The translations under genes and the position numbers were made by a program. Shown here piece by piece: positions 44,664 through 51,667 of a stretch of DNA of 64,000 bases. The stretch comes from Clostridium swellfunianum (GTDB taxonomy: Bacteria > Bacillota > Clostridia > Clostridiales > Clostridiaceae), in the NCBI RefSeq assembly GCF_023656515.1, contig NZ_JAMOFV010000006.1, forward strand, positions 686,336 through 750,335, written 5' to 3'. How positions within the stretch are numbered: the stretch's first letter is position 1; the number at the start of each line of letters is the position of its first letter. The notes under the pieces are model-generated. The model ran no database searches. It worked only from the letters and a program-made list of their open reading frames with translations, and had not been told where the DNA came from.

Positions 44664-45245
44664 ATGTCACATGATGAAATTGAAGCTTGTGTACTAAGTG
44701 CAAAAGCTGGAAACCAAAAGGATTTGTTAAAAGTAATAGAACAGTATAAGCCTTTTATCTATAAAATGATTAGTCAATACAATATTAAAGGCTGCGAGCT
44801 TGAGGATTTGCTTCAGGTTGGCTGTATGGCTGTTATAAACGCTGTGGCTAAGTATAAAACCGATTCTCACACCTTCAGCACCTATGCCTTTAATTCGATT
44901 AAAAACGCCTTTAAGCACGCTGCAAGGCAAAATGCCAGGTTCGGTGAAGCTTTAAGCCTAAACCTCCCTGTAGATTCTGAAAACAACCTGCACTCGGAAT
45001 TTATAGACTGCATAGAGGGAGAGGAAAAACTTGAAGAAGCTTTATTAGCCTCTGAGGAATTAAAGCTGCTAAGAGCTGCTGTGGCCAAGCTTTCAGAGGA
45101 GGATATGGGGCTTATAATAATGATTTATTACCTTGGTGCTTCTCTAAAAGCCTATGCAGAGCATAAACAGCTGGATTATTTCGAGGCTTTCAAGAGAAGA
45201 AATAATATTTTAAAAAAATTAAAATTATTTTCTGCTTTTTCTTAA
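44664..45245 (+). CDS. RNA polymerase sigma factor, sigma-70 family, small accessory type
   Basis: 193 residues. Region 2 is clear: ELEDLLQVGCMAVINAVAKY followed by TFSTYAFNSIKNAFKHAARQ (core binding and -10 recognition). The C-terminal region (about 128-190, KLSEEDMGLIIMIYYLGASL, then KAYAEHKQLDYFEAFKRR) fits a divergent region 4 helix-turn-helix. No region 1 or 3 is obvious. The size and context (YvrJ peptide, lysis enzyme) recall YvrI/sigma-O and the UviA/TcdR group. The gene has a strong ribosome site (AAGGAGGG), a long structured leader, and an upstream motif shared with neighbouring genes, so it probably transcribes itself and them. Confidence 0.85.
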   Translation: MSHDEIEACVLSAKAGNQKDLLKVIEQYKPFIYKMISQYNIKGCELEDLLQVGCMAVINAVAKYKTDSHTFSTYAFNSIKNAFKHAARQNARFGEALSLNLPVDSENNLHSEFIDCIEGEEKLEEALLASEELKLLRAAVAKLSEEDMGLIIMIYYLGASLKAYAEHKQLDYFEAFKRRNNILKKLKLFSAFS

Positions 45246-45270
45246 AAAACGCTTTTTGCTGCATATTTAT
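45242..45270 (+). promoter_or_regulatory. Candidate island-specific promoter of the DUF1659-DUF2922 operon
   Basis: TTAAAAAAC (45242-45250), nine bases, TGCATATTTAT (45260-45270), 44 bases before the ATG at 45315. The -35-like box overlaps the sigma gene stop codon. Confidence 0.65.
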
Positions 45271-45314
45271 GTATGTACACTAAATCACAAACAAAAACAA
45301 GGAGGTGAATACAC

Positions 45315-45539
45315 ATGGCACTACAAAGCACACTTGTTAACTCAGCAATGAGCATAAGATTTAAAGCTGGTATTGACGCATTAGGCAAAGATGTAGTTAA
45401 AGCTAAGAAGTACTCAAACATAAAGCTTTCTGCACCTAGTGAAGATTTGCTTTTTATCGGCACCATGTTAGGCGATCTTATGAAGCATGAAGTTCTTTCA
45501 ATAGTAAGAACTGATGAATCTGATATCGCTAACCAGTAG
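45315..45539 (+). CDS. DUF1659 family protein
   Basis: 74 residues (ALQSTLVNSAMSIRFKAGID, then KKYSNIKLSAPSEDLLFIG). DUF1659 proteins are small, soluble and without known function. In clostridia and bacilli they are usually encoded next to DUF2922 and YvrJ genes, as here. There is no signal peptide. A strong AAGGAGGTG ribosome site suggests high expression. It is first in a two-gene operon with DUF2922. Confidence 0.85.
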   Translation: MALQSTLVNSAMSIRFKAGIDALGKDVVKAKKYSNIKLSAPSEDLLFIGTMLGDLMKHEVLSIVRTDESDIANQ

Positions 45540-45581
45540 TCTTAGGCTGCACCCCATTATTAGTGAAAGGAGGATTTTAGC

Positions 45582-45803
45582 ATGGCAGAAAAAAGTTTGG
45601 TAATGACCTTTACAAACAGAGCAGGCACAAGAGCTGCTGTAACTGTCCCAAATGTTAGAGAGGACATAACAAAGCTTGAGGTTTCAGCTGTAATGGACGC
45701 TATTATAGCTAAGAACATATTTGAATCCGCTGGCGGCGATCTAATAGGCAAGCAGTCAGCTCAAATAACTGAAAGAACTGTTACAGAACTTGAGGTTAGA
45801 TAG
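45582..45803 (+). CDS. DUF2922 family protein
   Basis: 73 residues (KSLVMTFTNRAGTRAAVTVP, NVREDITKLEVSAVMDAI, then NIFESAGGDLIGKQSAQITE). The function is unknown. It is the usual partner of DUF1659. Both proteins share a short beta-rich opening followed by a helix, so they may form a complex. The AAAGGAGG ribosome site is 42 bases after the DUF1659 stop. No promoter of its own is seen. Confidence 0.85.
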   Translation: MAEKSLVMTFTNRAGTRAAVTVPNVREDITKLEVSAVMDAIIAKNIFESAGGDLIGKQSAQITERTVTELEVR

Positions 45804-45806
45804 TTT

Positions 45807-45833
45807 AAAAAGGGTACCGCTGGTACCCTTTTT
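45807..45833. terminator. Bidirectional terminator
   Basis: A perfect 12-base stem (AAAAAGGGTACC with its complement) and a 3-base loop with flanking A/T runs end DUF2922 on the plus strand. On the minus strand it overlaps the last codon of the DnaC-like gene. Confidence 0.85.
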
Positions 45834-46632
45834 ACTTAAGTCTGTAATTATTGTCCTTGTCCTTCTCAACTTCCACAATATAATCCTTGCACATCTCGTA
45901 GATTCTTGAGCCTATAGCTTCGTCAAAGGTCAGAAGCTTTTCTACTGTAAACTCCGTGCTCACAATTATAGGCAGCTGATTTAGGTATCTGTAATTAATT
46001 GTCTCGAACATAATGTTTATGTCGGAGTCATTGATTTTCCCCTTGAATAAATCATCTATAAGCAGTACCTCACAGGTTTGATACTTCGACACCAACTTTT
46101 TATAATACTCATCATCAAGCATGTTTTGCTTTAGGCTTGTAATTTTGTCTCTGTAAGGCATGTACACAACTTTGATGCCCTTGTTTAAAAAGTTAAGTGC
46201 CAAAGCAATAGAGAGATGAGTTTTCCCGCTGCCTACCTGTCCGCATAGCATAATGCTGTTTCTTCTGATGGAGCTTATGCCTTGAAAATCCTTGTAGTAA
46301 GCAGTGGCAGTGTCCTTTGCCTTGCGGGAAGAATCATTCCAAACCTCGAAGCTTCCAAAGGTCTGCTTGCTTTTTTCGGGATTAATACCCGCGGCTTTCC
46401 ACTGATTTTTAATTTTTTCAAGCTCTCTGCATTCACAGCTTTTAGCAAAGGGTGCTGAAGTTTCACTGGGAGTAAAAATCCAGCCTGTATCCTGGCATTT
46501 TGAGCATTTATAAAAGCTCTCCCTCCAAGGCTTCTCGTTCTCCTTGGCTAAGACATCTTGGCTCCTTTGGTTTAAAGCCGGAGAATTCCTGCGAATCTGC
46601 TGCATTATTCTTGACAGTGCCTCCATTGCCAC
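45832..46632 (-). CDS. DnaC/IstB-like helicase-loader ATPase
   Basis: About 266 residues. A cysteine cluster (YKCSKCQDTGW, then SCECREL) may bind zinc. Walker A is CGQVGSGKTHLSIALAL and Walker B is VLLIDDLF. Phage DnaC-type proteins load the replicative helicase at the origin with a DnaD-type partner, which is the gene upstream. I place the start at GTG 46632, nine bases after AGGAGG; ATG 46626 is the alternative, and the farther ATG at 46686 has no ribosome site. This leaves an unusually long overlap of about 125 bases with the end of the DnaD-like gene. Confidence 0.83.
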   Translation of the reverse strand: MAMEALSRIMQQIRRNSPALNQRSQDVLAKENEKPWRESFYKCSKCQDTGWIFTPSETSAPFAKSCECRELEKIKNQWKAAGINPEKSKQTFGSFEVWNDSSRKAKDTATAYYKDFQGISSIRRNSIMLCGQVGSGKTHLSIALALNFLNKGIKVVYMPYRDKITSLKQNMLDDEYYKKLVSKYQTCEVLLIDDLFKGKINDSDINIMFETINYRYLNQLPIIVSTEFTVEKLLTFDEAIGSRIYEMCKDYIVEVEKDKDNNYRLK

Positions 46633-47401
46633 TTTGCACAACCTCCTTTGGGTAACCTTCCTGGACCCAATTTTTAAGGATTCCATTTATATAAGTCATG
46701 GTAGGCTTGTTTTTCTCCAAAGCCTTATCCATAGCCATTGTAACATTATTAAAGCCATGAAGCTGTACAGCCTTTTTAAGAGAGCCTAAATTAATGCTTT
46801 GAGCAAGTCCTGTTCTAGCTTCAAAGTCCTTTAAAAGACAGACAGAGAGACTGTTTATATCTTCTTTATTGGCTTTCTCTCTATTATCTAAGCTTCTAAG
46901 CTCTGAATTCTTAGTTTTAATATCTGTCTCTCTATTCTCTGGTGGACATTTGTCCAAAAATATATCTATACTTGTCCCAGGTTTAGTTATGTATTTAGGG
47001 CTTATTTTCTCTAAAATATCCTCATTATCATTGAGCTTATTCCTGTACATTTTCTTTCTGTCTGCTTCACTGTTAGAGCTTCCTATAAAGTTACTAATAT
47101 GCTTCATAAACATTGTTCCATCCTGAAGCACCTCTATAAAGCCAAGAGAAATTAATAAATCAATTCCTTTATTTACAGTTTTCATGCTGAGATTTGTAAG
47201 AGAAGCAAGCATCTTCTTGTCGTAAGGTATATCCTCCTTAAGCTTTAATGCTCCGTTATTCCTTAAGGCTATAAGATAAAGCTTAAGGAGAAGGTTTGAA
47301 AAGTATATTCCATCCGGCATGCTCTCTAAAATTTTTACTTCCTGAGTTTCAAAGAAATTATCCTTAAGCTTTAAGAAATAATATTTTTTTATATCAGACA
47401 T
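46508..47401 (-). CDS. Phage replisome organiser (DnaD-like)
   Basis: 297 residues. The N-terminal winged-helix replisome-organiser domain (about 1-120) begins KKYYFLKLKDNFFETQEVKI and has LASLTNLSMKTVNKGIDLLI as its recognition part. After a variable stretch, the C-terminal DnaD-like domain is at about 185-265 (VCLLKDFEARTGLAQSINLG, then TYINGILKNWVQEGYP). Such proteins bind the phage origin and recruit the helicase loader. It has its own transcription unit, separated from the recombinase genes by the terminator at 47451-47478. Confidence 0.86.
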   Translation of the reverse strand: MSDIKKYYFLKLKDNFFETQEVKILESMPDGIYFSNLLLKLYLIALRNNGALKLKEDIPYDKKMLASLTNLSMKTVNKGIDLLISLGFIEVLQDGTMFMKHISNFIGSSNSEADRKKMYRNKLNDNEDILEKISPKYITKPGTSIDIFLDKCPPENRETDIKTKNSELRSLDNREKANKEDINSLSVCLLKDFEARTGLAQSINLGSLKKAVQLHGFNNVTMAMDKALEKNKPTMTYINGILKNWVQEGYPKEVVQSGNGGTVKNNAADSQEFSGFKPKEPRCLSQGEREALEGELL

Positions 47402-47450
47402 ATTCAGCCCTCCTGAATATTAACTACATTTCATATTAGTGCTATAATTT

Positions 47451-47478
47451 AATAAGGAGCTTTGCCCAGCTCCTTATT
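47451..47478. terminator. Terminator-like hairpin between phage modules
   Basis: AATAAGGAGCT pairs perfectly with AGCTCCTTATT across a 6-base loop. A second small hairpin (GTCCTT/AAGGAC, about 47497-47512) follows before the stop of the 73-residue gene. Either could terminate the recombinase operon. Confidence 0.65.
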
Positions 47479-47517
47479 CTATAATTTCCAAAAGGTGTCC
47501 TTTTTTAAGGACATTTT

Positions 47518-47739
47518 TTATGCTTTTAAGTTAATAGTTACATCAAGTATTATGCTGTAACCCTTTTCTTCTCTAAGAATGCTTGTCTTTATTATAGGTT
47601 GAAGGTACGGCTTTTCTATATTGGTGTCAAAGGTTGTCTGTACTGCTTCCGCAGCTTTAGGTATTTCCAGCTCTATCAGGCTCTTTGCAGCAGCATGTCT
47701 CTTTCTAAGGTGGTTTTTTACACTTGTATTTGTAGCCAT
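47518..47739 (-). CDS. Small hypothetical protein of the recombination module
   Basis: 73 residues. I do not recognise it. The N-terminus is basic (KNHLRKRHAAAKSL); the C-terminus forms beta-like segments (YSIILDVTINLK). There is no membrane segment. Its start lies two bases after the YqaJ recombinase stop, so it is almost certainly co-translated. A DNA-binding or recombinase-accessory role is only a guess from position. Confidence 0.6.
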   Translation of the reverse strand: MATNTSVKNHLRKRHAAAKSLIELEIPKAAEAVQTTFDTNIEKPYLQPIIKTSILREEKGYSIILDVTINLKA

Positions 47740-47740
47740 T

Positions 47741-48658
47741 TTACATAACCTCCCTAGCCCTTACCTCAAATCTTCTGCTTGTAATTTCTCTGCATACCTC
47801 GTTATAAATGCCAGGGTACTTGTCCTTAAGTATCTTGCTGTCAACCTTATTTGAAACCACAGCCTTCCAGTTTACAATGAAGTTTGAAATTCTGCCTCTT
47901 TCAGCTTCACCAAGCTCATTTTTAATATTATTCTCCAAGGTTTTAGCCTCGTCCTCCATAACCTTGATGTTTTGTTTAAGGCTTAAATACCTTGTAAGCC
48001 TCTCCTTGTTTTCTTGCTTCAAATTCACTTCCAGCAAGCTGTTTGAAGCTGGATATCTTTCTTTAAGATAACTATCTGCTGCTGTAGAGCTGTCTAGGCT
48101 TGGAGGTATTCTTTTCATTACATGCTCCTCCCAAAATTCTTTCTCTGCAGCAATTATCATTTCAATTAGCTCTTCATCTCTTAAGACCTCTTTGATTATA
48201 AGCTTTTGCCCACCTACCAGCACAGCCAAGTAACACTTGTCCGATTCAGAAACTGCCATATAATGCTGACATTGCAAAATGTAGCTTGGAGGCACTTCCT
48301 CACCTTCCCACTCCTTAGCACTAAAAATGCTTGTAGTTTTGCAAAGAAGCAGACTGTTTTCACCAAGCACCATCCTATCAATGTTAGCAGTCATAAAGGA
48401 ATACTTCTTATGAGCTATCTGCCTGTTGTAGCTTCTAACCCTCTTGCCTGTTCTTTTCATGAATTCCTTTGCAACTAATTCCTTAAAGTTAGTCCCCCAA
48501 TAGGCTGATTCCCCAGCTTCAGGCACCTCTTTAATAGTCTCTGTTTTTTCAGTATACACCTGAAAAGCTGATTTCCACTTGTTTAACCCCATTATTGCTC
48601 CAACATCAGAGCCCCCAATACTTTTTTGCCTTTCTTTTAACCACTGAAGTTTATCCAT
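47741..48658 (-). CDS. YqaJ-family viral recombinase (lambda exonuclease-like)
   Basis: 305 residues. The PD-(D/E)XK nuclease fold typical of YqaJ/lambda Exo opens with KERQKSIGGSDVGAIMGLNK, continues with the conserved AYWGTNFKELVAKEFMKRTG, and has LQCQHYMAVSESDKCYLAVL. These enzymes resect double-strand ends for phage recombination, working with a RecT-type annealing protein. No RecT is encoded here, which suggests a reduced module. ATG 48658 follows AGGTGGG; a GTG three codons upstream overlaps the ribosome site. Confidence 0.87.
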   Translation of the reverse strand: MDKLQWLKERQKSIGGSDVGAIMGLNKWKSAFQVYTEKTETIKEVPEAGESAYWGTNFKELVAKEFMKRTGKRVRSYNRQIAHKKYSFMTANIDRMVLGENSLLLCKTTSIFSAKEWEGEEVPPSYILQCQHYMAVSESDKCYLAVLVGGQKLIIKEVLRDEELIEMIIAAEKEFWEEHVMKRIPPSLDSSTAADSYLKERYPASNSLLEVNLKQENKERLTRYLSLKQNIKVMEDEAKTLENNIKNELGEAERGRISNFIVNWKAVVSNKVDSKILKDKYPGIYNEVCREITSRRFEVRAREVM

Positions 48659-48677
48659 TTTACCCACCTGCGCTTCT

Positions 48678-48914
48678 TTAATTTATTGCCTGGGCAAATT
48701 GTTTGTCTAAAAAGATCATGTGGCTGTAGCTTACATTATTTTCGTTGCAGTAATCTATTACACAGGTAATAAACTTAAGTCCTGCCTTATTATAGCCATG
48801 TGCTACTCTCCAAGCTGTGCTTGCTGCTACCTTAATCTTTCTACCGCACTCATTAAAATTTCCTCCAAAATGTGACTGTACAAACTCAGCAAATTCTTCA
48901 TTATTGAATTTCAT
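48678..48914 (-). CDS. Small phage-type DNA-binding protein (putative)
   Basis: 78 residues from the ATG at 48914, which follows GGAAGGATGGGGA; an in-frame ATG 12 codons upstream lacks a ribosome site. The centre (FNECGRKIKVAASTAWRVAH, then GYNKAGLKFITCVIDYC) has the spacing of a helix-turn-helix that reads like Cro/XRE-type phage regulators. It is first in the operon with YqaJ and the 73-residue protein. The assignment is tentative. Confidence 0.6.
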   Translation of the reverse strand: MKFNNEEFAEFVQSHFGGNFNECGRKIKVAASTAWRVAHGYNKAGLKFITCVIDYCNENNVSYSHMIFLDKQFAQAIN

Positions 48915-49129
48915 ATATTCCCCATCCTTCCTATTATTTCTTCGCCGCATTTACAGCGTATATTAATTGTAGCATTGGTATTTTATGTATTTCAATATTT
49001 TTCAAAATATTTTTACAACTTTTGCGTGAATGCAACGAAAAATGTTAAAAGGTGGGGTTACGGGTCTATTTAGTTTTATTATCGATATTGTTAATGTAAT
49101 CTGTTTGACGTTCAGTATTAGAAATATAA

Positions 49130-49161
49130 AAAAGTAGTTCTTTGCTTAAAGAACTACTTTT
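49130..49161. terminator. Terminator of the second polysaccharide operon
   Basis: A perfect 14-base stem (AAAAGTAGTTCTTT with its complement) has a 4-base loop and flanking A/T runs. It lies 12 bases beyond the stop of the gene at 49173. Confidence 0.85.
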
Positions 49162-49172
49162 ATCAGAGCTTT

Positions 49173-49826
49173 TTAAAAAGCTCCCTCTTTATTAAATACT
49201 GAAGTTACTGTTTTAAATAATATTTTTATATCTAGGAATATGGAGAAATTTTTTATATAGGTTAAATCATATTCTATAGTTTTTCCAAGCTCTATTTCCC
49301 CTCTTCCACTTACCTGTGCAAGTCCTGTTATGCCCGGAAGCACTAAAAGACGCTGTCTGTAGCTTTCTGGATAATACTTAACAACATCCGGAATTTCCGG
49401 TCTTGGACCTACAAGACTCATGGTTCCATTAAGTACGTTGAAAAGCTGTGGAAGCTCATCTATACTGGAGCTTCTTAAAAAGGCTCCAAGCTTTGTTATT
49501 CTATTATCGCTTTTGCTCTGAAAAACAAAGTTTCCTATATCTTCTGGGTTTATCTCAAGCTCTCTTTTTTTATCCGCTCCAACAACCATCGTTCTAAACT
49601 TATATATTACAAAGTCTTTCCCGTCTTTTCCTACTCTCACCTGTTTAAAAATAGCAGGCCCCTTTGAATCAAGCTTTATTGCTATTATTGTAAGTATATA
49701 TATAGGGGATGCCACTATGATTCCTAGTAAAGATAGAAAGATATCCATGGCTCTTTTTAGAAAAAAGTGGATTTTTTTGTTTTCTAAATACTTCCCCATA
49801 TCTGTATTGGTATCGATACAATACAT
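49173..49826 (-). CDS. Initiating sugar-phosphate transferase of the second operon
   Basis: 217 residues. Membrane hairpin about 27-50 (RAMDIFLSLLGIIVASPIYI), catalytic domain with YKFRTM, SSIDELPQLFNVLNGTMSL, GPRPEIPDVVKYYPESYR and the C-terminal PGITGLAQVSGRGEIE. The last motif is typical of EpsL/WbaP/PglC-like enzymes using GalNAc-, FucNAc- or QuiNAc-type substrates, while the parallel enzyme at 41867-42535 has PGLTCYWQVMGR. It links a sugar-1-phosphate to undecaprenyl phosphate. Unusually for an initiating enzyme, it is the last gene of its operon. Confidence 0.88.
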   Translation of the reverse strand: MYCIDTNTDMGKYLENKKIHFFLKRAMDIFLSLLGIIVASPIYILTIIAIKLDSKGPAIFKQVRVGKDGKDFVIYKFRTMVVGADKKRELEINPEDIGNFVFQSKSDNRITKLGAFLRSSSIDELPQLFNVLNGTMSLVGPRPEIPDVVKYYPESYRQRLLVLPGITGLAQVSGRGEIELGKTIEYDLTYIKNFSIFLDIKILFKTVTSVFNKEGAF

Positions 49827-49858
49827 TTACTGCCACCATCCTTAATAATTTTATAATT

Positions 49859-50911
49859 CTAGCTGTTTATAATATCTAATATCTTATTTGCAGCAGAACC
49901 ATCTCCAAAGATATTCTTTTGTTTTTGCTCTGGAACAAAGGATATAATAGCATTTAGTATTTTATCTTTGTTTGTACCAACTATTACATTCCAGCCATTT
50001 TCAACTGTTTCTACCCACTCTGTTTCATCCCGCATAGTAATGCAGGGCTTTTCCATAAAGAAAGCTTCCTTTTGAACTCCGCCACTGTCTGTAACTATCT
50101 TTTTAGCATGCATTTCTAGTGAAATCATATCAAGGTAGCCTATTGGTTCTATTACTTTAATGTTTTCATAAAACTTAAGACCATAATCTTCAATATATTT
50201 TTTTGTTCTCGGATGAAGTGGAAGTATTATTTTTTCATTGCTCTCATTTAAAGCTTCAATTATATTTTTTAATCTATTTATATCATTTGTATTTTCTGCT
50301 CTATGAATAGTAGTTAGAATATATCCATTCTTGGATAAGCCTAATTTTTCTACTATGTTTGACTTTTTCTCCGCTAGCTTTTTAAAGCGAAGTACTCCAT
50401 CATACATTACGTCTCCTACATTGTAAACACCCTTTATTACACCTTCGTTTTTAAGGTTTATCTCTGCAGAAGAAGTAGGTACGAAAAGGTATTTTGATAG
50501 ATGATCTGTAAGAATTCTATTTTGCTCTTCTGGCATGTTCATATTAAAGCTTCTAAGACCTGCCTCTACGTGCGCTACTGGAATCAACATCTTGCTTGCA
50601 CAAAGCGCTCCTGCAAGAGTTGAATTTGTATCGCCATAAACTAATACAAGATCAGGTTTTTCCTTCAAGTATATTTCTTCAAGCTTCATGAGCATGGTTC
50701 CTGTTTGAAAACCATGTCCCCCTGAGCCTACAGACAAATTATAGTCTGGTTTTGGTATCTCAAGTTCATCGAAGAAAACCTTAGACATATTTTCATCATA
50801 ATGCTGTCCTGTGTGTACTAATATTTCCTCATGCTGCTGTCTAATTATGTTAGATACTGCAGCGGCCTTTATAAACTGAGGTCTTGCCCCTATTACCGTT
50901 AGTATTTTCAT
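49859..50911 (-). CDS. UDP-N-acetylglucosamine 2-epimerase-like enzyme (WecB family)
   Basis: 350 residues. The family motifs KILTVIGARPQFIKAAAVS, VYGDTNSTLAGALCAS, HVEAGLRSFNMNMPEEQNR and DSGGVQKEAFFMEKPC are present. The GARPQFIKAA opening belongs to the WbpI-like branch, which includes enzymes epimerising UDP-GlcNAc(3NAc)A derivatives. The downstream genes encode a sugar-phosphate transferase, and the upstream ones an acetyltransferase and a Gfo/Idh/MocA oxidoreductase. Together these look like part of a diacetamido-uronic acid pathway. Confidence 0.82.
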   Translation of the reverse strand: MKILTVIGARPQFIKAAAVSNIIRQQHEEILVHTGQHYDENMSKVFFDELEIPKPDYNLSVGSGGHGFQTGTMLMKLEEIYLKEKPDLVLVYGDTNSTLAGALCASKMLIPVAHVEAGLRSFNMNMPEEQNRILTDHLSKYLFVPTSSAEINLKNEGVIKGVYNVGDVMYDGVLRFKKLAEKKSNIVEKLGLSKNGYILTTIHRAENTNDINRLKNIIEALNESNEKIILPLHPRTKKYIEDYGLKFYENIKVIEPIGYLDMISLEMHAKKIVTDSGGVQKEAFFMEKPCITMRDETEWVETVENGWNVIVGTNKDKILNAIISFVPEQKQKNIFGDGSAANKILDIINS

Positions 50912-50926
50912 ATTTGCTTACCCCTT

Positions 50927-51667
50927 CTACTGGTTTTTAAGAAGCTGATTCTCTGGTACATTTCTTAGAACCTTTGCTGGATTTCCCACTGCAATAACCG
51001 CACTCTCTACATCTTTTGTTACAACACTTCCTGCTGCAACAAATCCATCTTCATGTATTATCTTACCTGGAAGTATTGTTGCCTGTGCTCCAATTCTTCC
51101 ACCTTTTTTAACGGTTACACCTTTAAAGTGGTTAAATCTTTCCTTAGTTCTTCCTGCAAAGTTATCGTTGGAGGTTACTACTCCTGGAGCAATAAATACA
51201 TTATCCTCTACCTCAGAATATGCAGTAAGATATACATTGGTTTCAAGCTTGCAGTTTGAGCCTACTTTACAGAAGTTTTCTACAGCAACTCCTCTGCCAA
51301 TGATAGTTTTCTCTCCTATAGTTACGTTTTCTCTTATAGTAGAAAGGTCTGCAACTAAAGTGTTTTTACCTATTTCACATCCACAGTATATGATTACTCC
51401 TGCTCCGATAAGACAATTATCATTTATTTTAGCAGATGGAAGCTTCTTTTCATCTTTAAAAATACTGTTTACAGCTCTCATTGGCTGCTTTCCTATTACT
51501 GTATTATCATCTATTCTTACGCTATTTCCTATAACTGTGCCTTCATGAATAACAACATTATTTCCTATAAGACAGTTTTCACCTATAGTTACATCATCTT
51601 TTATAACTACGAAATGTCCTAATGAAACATTTACACCCAGCTTGCTTTTTTCAGAAATATAGTTCAT
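50927..51667 (-). CDS. Hexapeptide-repeat N-acetyltransferase (WbpD/WlbB-like)
   Basis: 246 residues, almost all left-handed beta-helix repeats (SLGHFVVIKDDVTIGENCLI, then IGRGVAVENFCKVGSNCKL and GAQATILPGKIIHEDGFVAA). It is longer than WbpD-type sugar N-acetyltransferases (about 190 residues), with an extra N-terminal set of coils. The stop and start of the neighbouring oxidoreductase gene overlap by one base. The acceptor is probably a 3-amino sugar nucleotide made by that pathway. Confidence 0.78.
   Translation of the reverse strand: MNYISEKSKLGVNVSLGHFVVIKDDVTIGENCLIGNNVVIHEGTVIGNSVRIDDNTVIGKQPMRAVNSIFKDEKKLPSAKINDNCLIGAGVIIYCGCEIGKNTLVADLSTIRENVTIGEKTIIGRGVAVENFCKVGSNCKLETNVYLTAYSEVEDNVFIAPGVVTSNDNFAGRTKERFNHFKGVTVKKGGRIGAQATILPGKIIHEDGFVAAGSVVTKDVESAVIAVGNPAKVLRNVPENQLLKNQ

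Noticed and set aside
42801-48914. Complete inducible prophage
   Set aside because: Terminase, portal, capsid, tail and integrase genes are all absent; only replication, recombination, regulation and lysis-type genes are present.
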